A stretch of DNA of 7,170 nt from Lutibacter sp. Lineage in GTDB: Bacteria; Bacteroidota; Bacteroidia; Flavobacteriales; Flavobacteriaceae. Location of the stretch: assembly GCA_030599055.1 (NCBI GenBank), contig JAUVOS010000128.1, positions 1 through 7,170 of the forward strand. Reading direction: 5' to 3'. Shown piece by piece: positions 6,486 through 7,170 of the stretch. Position 1 is the stretch's first letter. Every line of letters begins with the position of its first letter. The notes under the pieces are model-generated. The model did not search any database, had not been told where the DNA came from, and worked only from the letters and a program-made list of their open reading frames with translations. A program made the position numbers and the translations under genes.

Positions 6486-7170
6486 ATGAAAATATTACAA
6501 ATTAATAAGTTTCTTAAAATTGTTGGTGGAGCCGAAACTTATATGTTTCAAATATCCAAGGCACTTCAAGATTTAGGACATGAAGTTAAATTTTGGGGCA
6601 TGAAAGACCCAGAGAATCTTGTCTGTGATTTTCCTGAGTTTGAAGCAGAAAACATTGATTATACAGACCAAAGCTTGACACAAAAATTAGGTTCTGTTGT
6701 CAATACAATCTATTCAAAAGCAAATAGGAAAAAAATAGCCCAAGTTCTCGACGCCTACCAACCCGATATTGTACATATCCACAATTATAATTTTCAATTG
6801 ACACCTAGTATTTTACCCGAGATAAAAAATCGTGGCATTAAAGTAGTCCAAACAGTGCATGACAGTCAAATGGTTTGCCCATACCACCGGTTGTACAATT
6901 TTCAAAGAGATGCGGTCTGCACCAAATGTGTTACCGGTTCTTTTGTGAATTGCATCAAAGATAAATGCTTTGATGGTTCGCTTCTAAAAAGTACAGTTGG
7001 TGCCTTAGAAAGCACTTTTTATCACAGTTTTAACTACTATGAAAAATATATAGACACTTATATTTCTCCTAGTAAGTTTTTGGCTTCCATGCTTTCGAAG
7101 CGAATACATAAAACAATTGAAGTCATCCCAAATTTTACAGAAGTAGTTGATGTTAAAAGAAATCAATCAA
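6486..7170 (+). CDS. Glycosyltransferase family 4, cysteine-rich subfamily, 3' partial
   Basis: The frame runs open from the ATG at 6486 to the window end, giving 228 complete codons; an in-frame TAG at 6474 makes this ATG the first possible. The N-terminal acceptor domain of a GT-B glycosyltransferase is clear: MKILQINKF, the glycine-rich VGGAE (13-17), SKALQDLGHEV, DIVHIHN (94-100), then VVQTVHDSQMVCP (120-132). A run of five cysteines follows (C131, C145, C148, C156, C161), spaced C-x13-C-x2-C-x7-C-x4-C, which is a trait of one GT4 subfamily found in many capsule loci. DTYISPSKFLASML and IEVIPNF mark the approach to the linker and the donor domain, which lies outside. It would add a sugar to the lipid-linked repeat unit at the cytoplasmic membrane face; substrates are unknown. 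It begins 40 bases after remnant 2. Confidence 0.9.
   Translation, partial: MKILQINKFLKIVGGAETYMFQISKALQDLGHEVKFWGMKDPENLVCDFPEFEAENIDYTDQSLTQKLGSVVNTIYSKANRKKIAQVLDAYQPDIVHIHNYNFQLTPSILPEIKNRGIKVVQTVHDSQMVCPYHRLYNFQRDAVCTKCVTGSFVNCIKDKCFDGSLLKSTVGALESTFYHSFNYYEKYIDTYISPSKFLASMLSKRIHKTIEVIPNFTEVVDVKRNQS

Overview
This AT-rich window looks like a surface-polysaccharide (capsule or O-antigen) locus from a member of the Bacteroidota, most likely a flavobacterium. The support is a type IX secretion (T9SS) C-terminal sorting domain, a lipoprotein with a Bacteroidota-style Fn3-like domain, start codons without Shine-Dalgarno sequences, and protein sequences typical of that group. All genes recognised lie on the + strand.

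Layout. The window opens with the last 41 codons of a membrane protein, probably an O-antigen polymerase/ligase (Wzy-like), ending at 127. A family-4-type glycosyltransferase (171-1283) follows and overlaps a Wzx-type flippase (1270-2490) by 14 bases. A 240-base AT-rich gap separates these from a complete UDP-glucose 6-dehydrogenase gene, ugd (2731-4074). A disturbed accessory segment (about 4075-6450) comes next. It holds a short lipoprotein (4289-4621), a T9SS-exported protein (4644-6305) and two gene remnants. The last gene (6486 to the window end) is the N-terminal 228 codons of a second GT4 glycosyltransferase with a cysteine cluster.

Working together: Ugd would supply UDP-glucuronate, the glycosyltransferases would build a repeat unit on a lipid carrier, the flippase would move it across the inner membrane, and the Wzy-like protein would polymerise or ligate it. 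The lipoprotein and the T9SS cargo are not standard parts of such a pathway and look like accessory insertions.

The most unusual point is in the accessory segment. Two stop-terminated reading-frame remnants, ending at 4252 and 6445, encode nearly the same C-terminal peptide (NLYNPTQQDII-[ND]-G-[DN]-CSQ). They differ mostly at synonymous codon positions, so they come from two diverged members of one real gene family. One remnant lies before the lipoprotein and one after the T9SS gene. A 15-base leader just upstream of the lipoprotein start is also repeated (14/15) just upstream of the first remnant. One reading is a former tandem pair of related genes: the first reduced to leader plus tail by an internal deletion, the second split into head (the lipoprotein) and tail by arrival of the T9SS gene.
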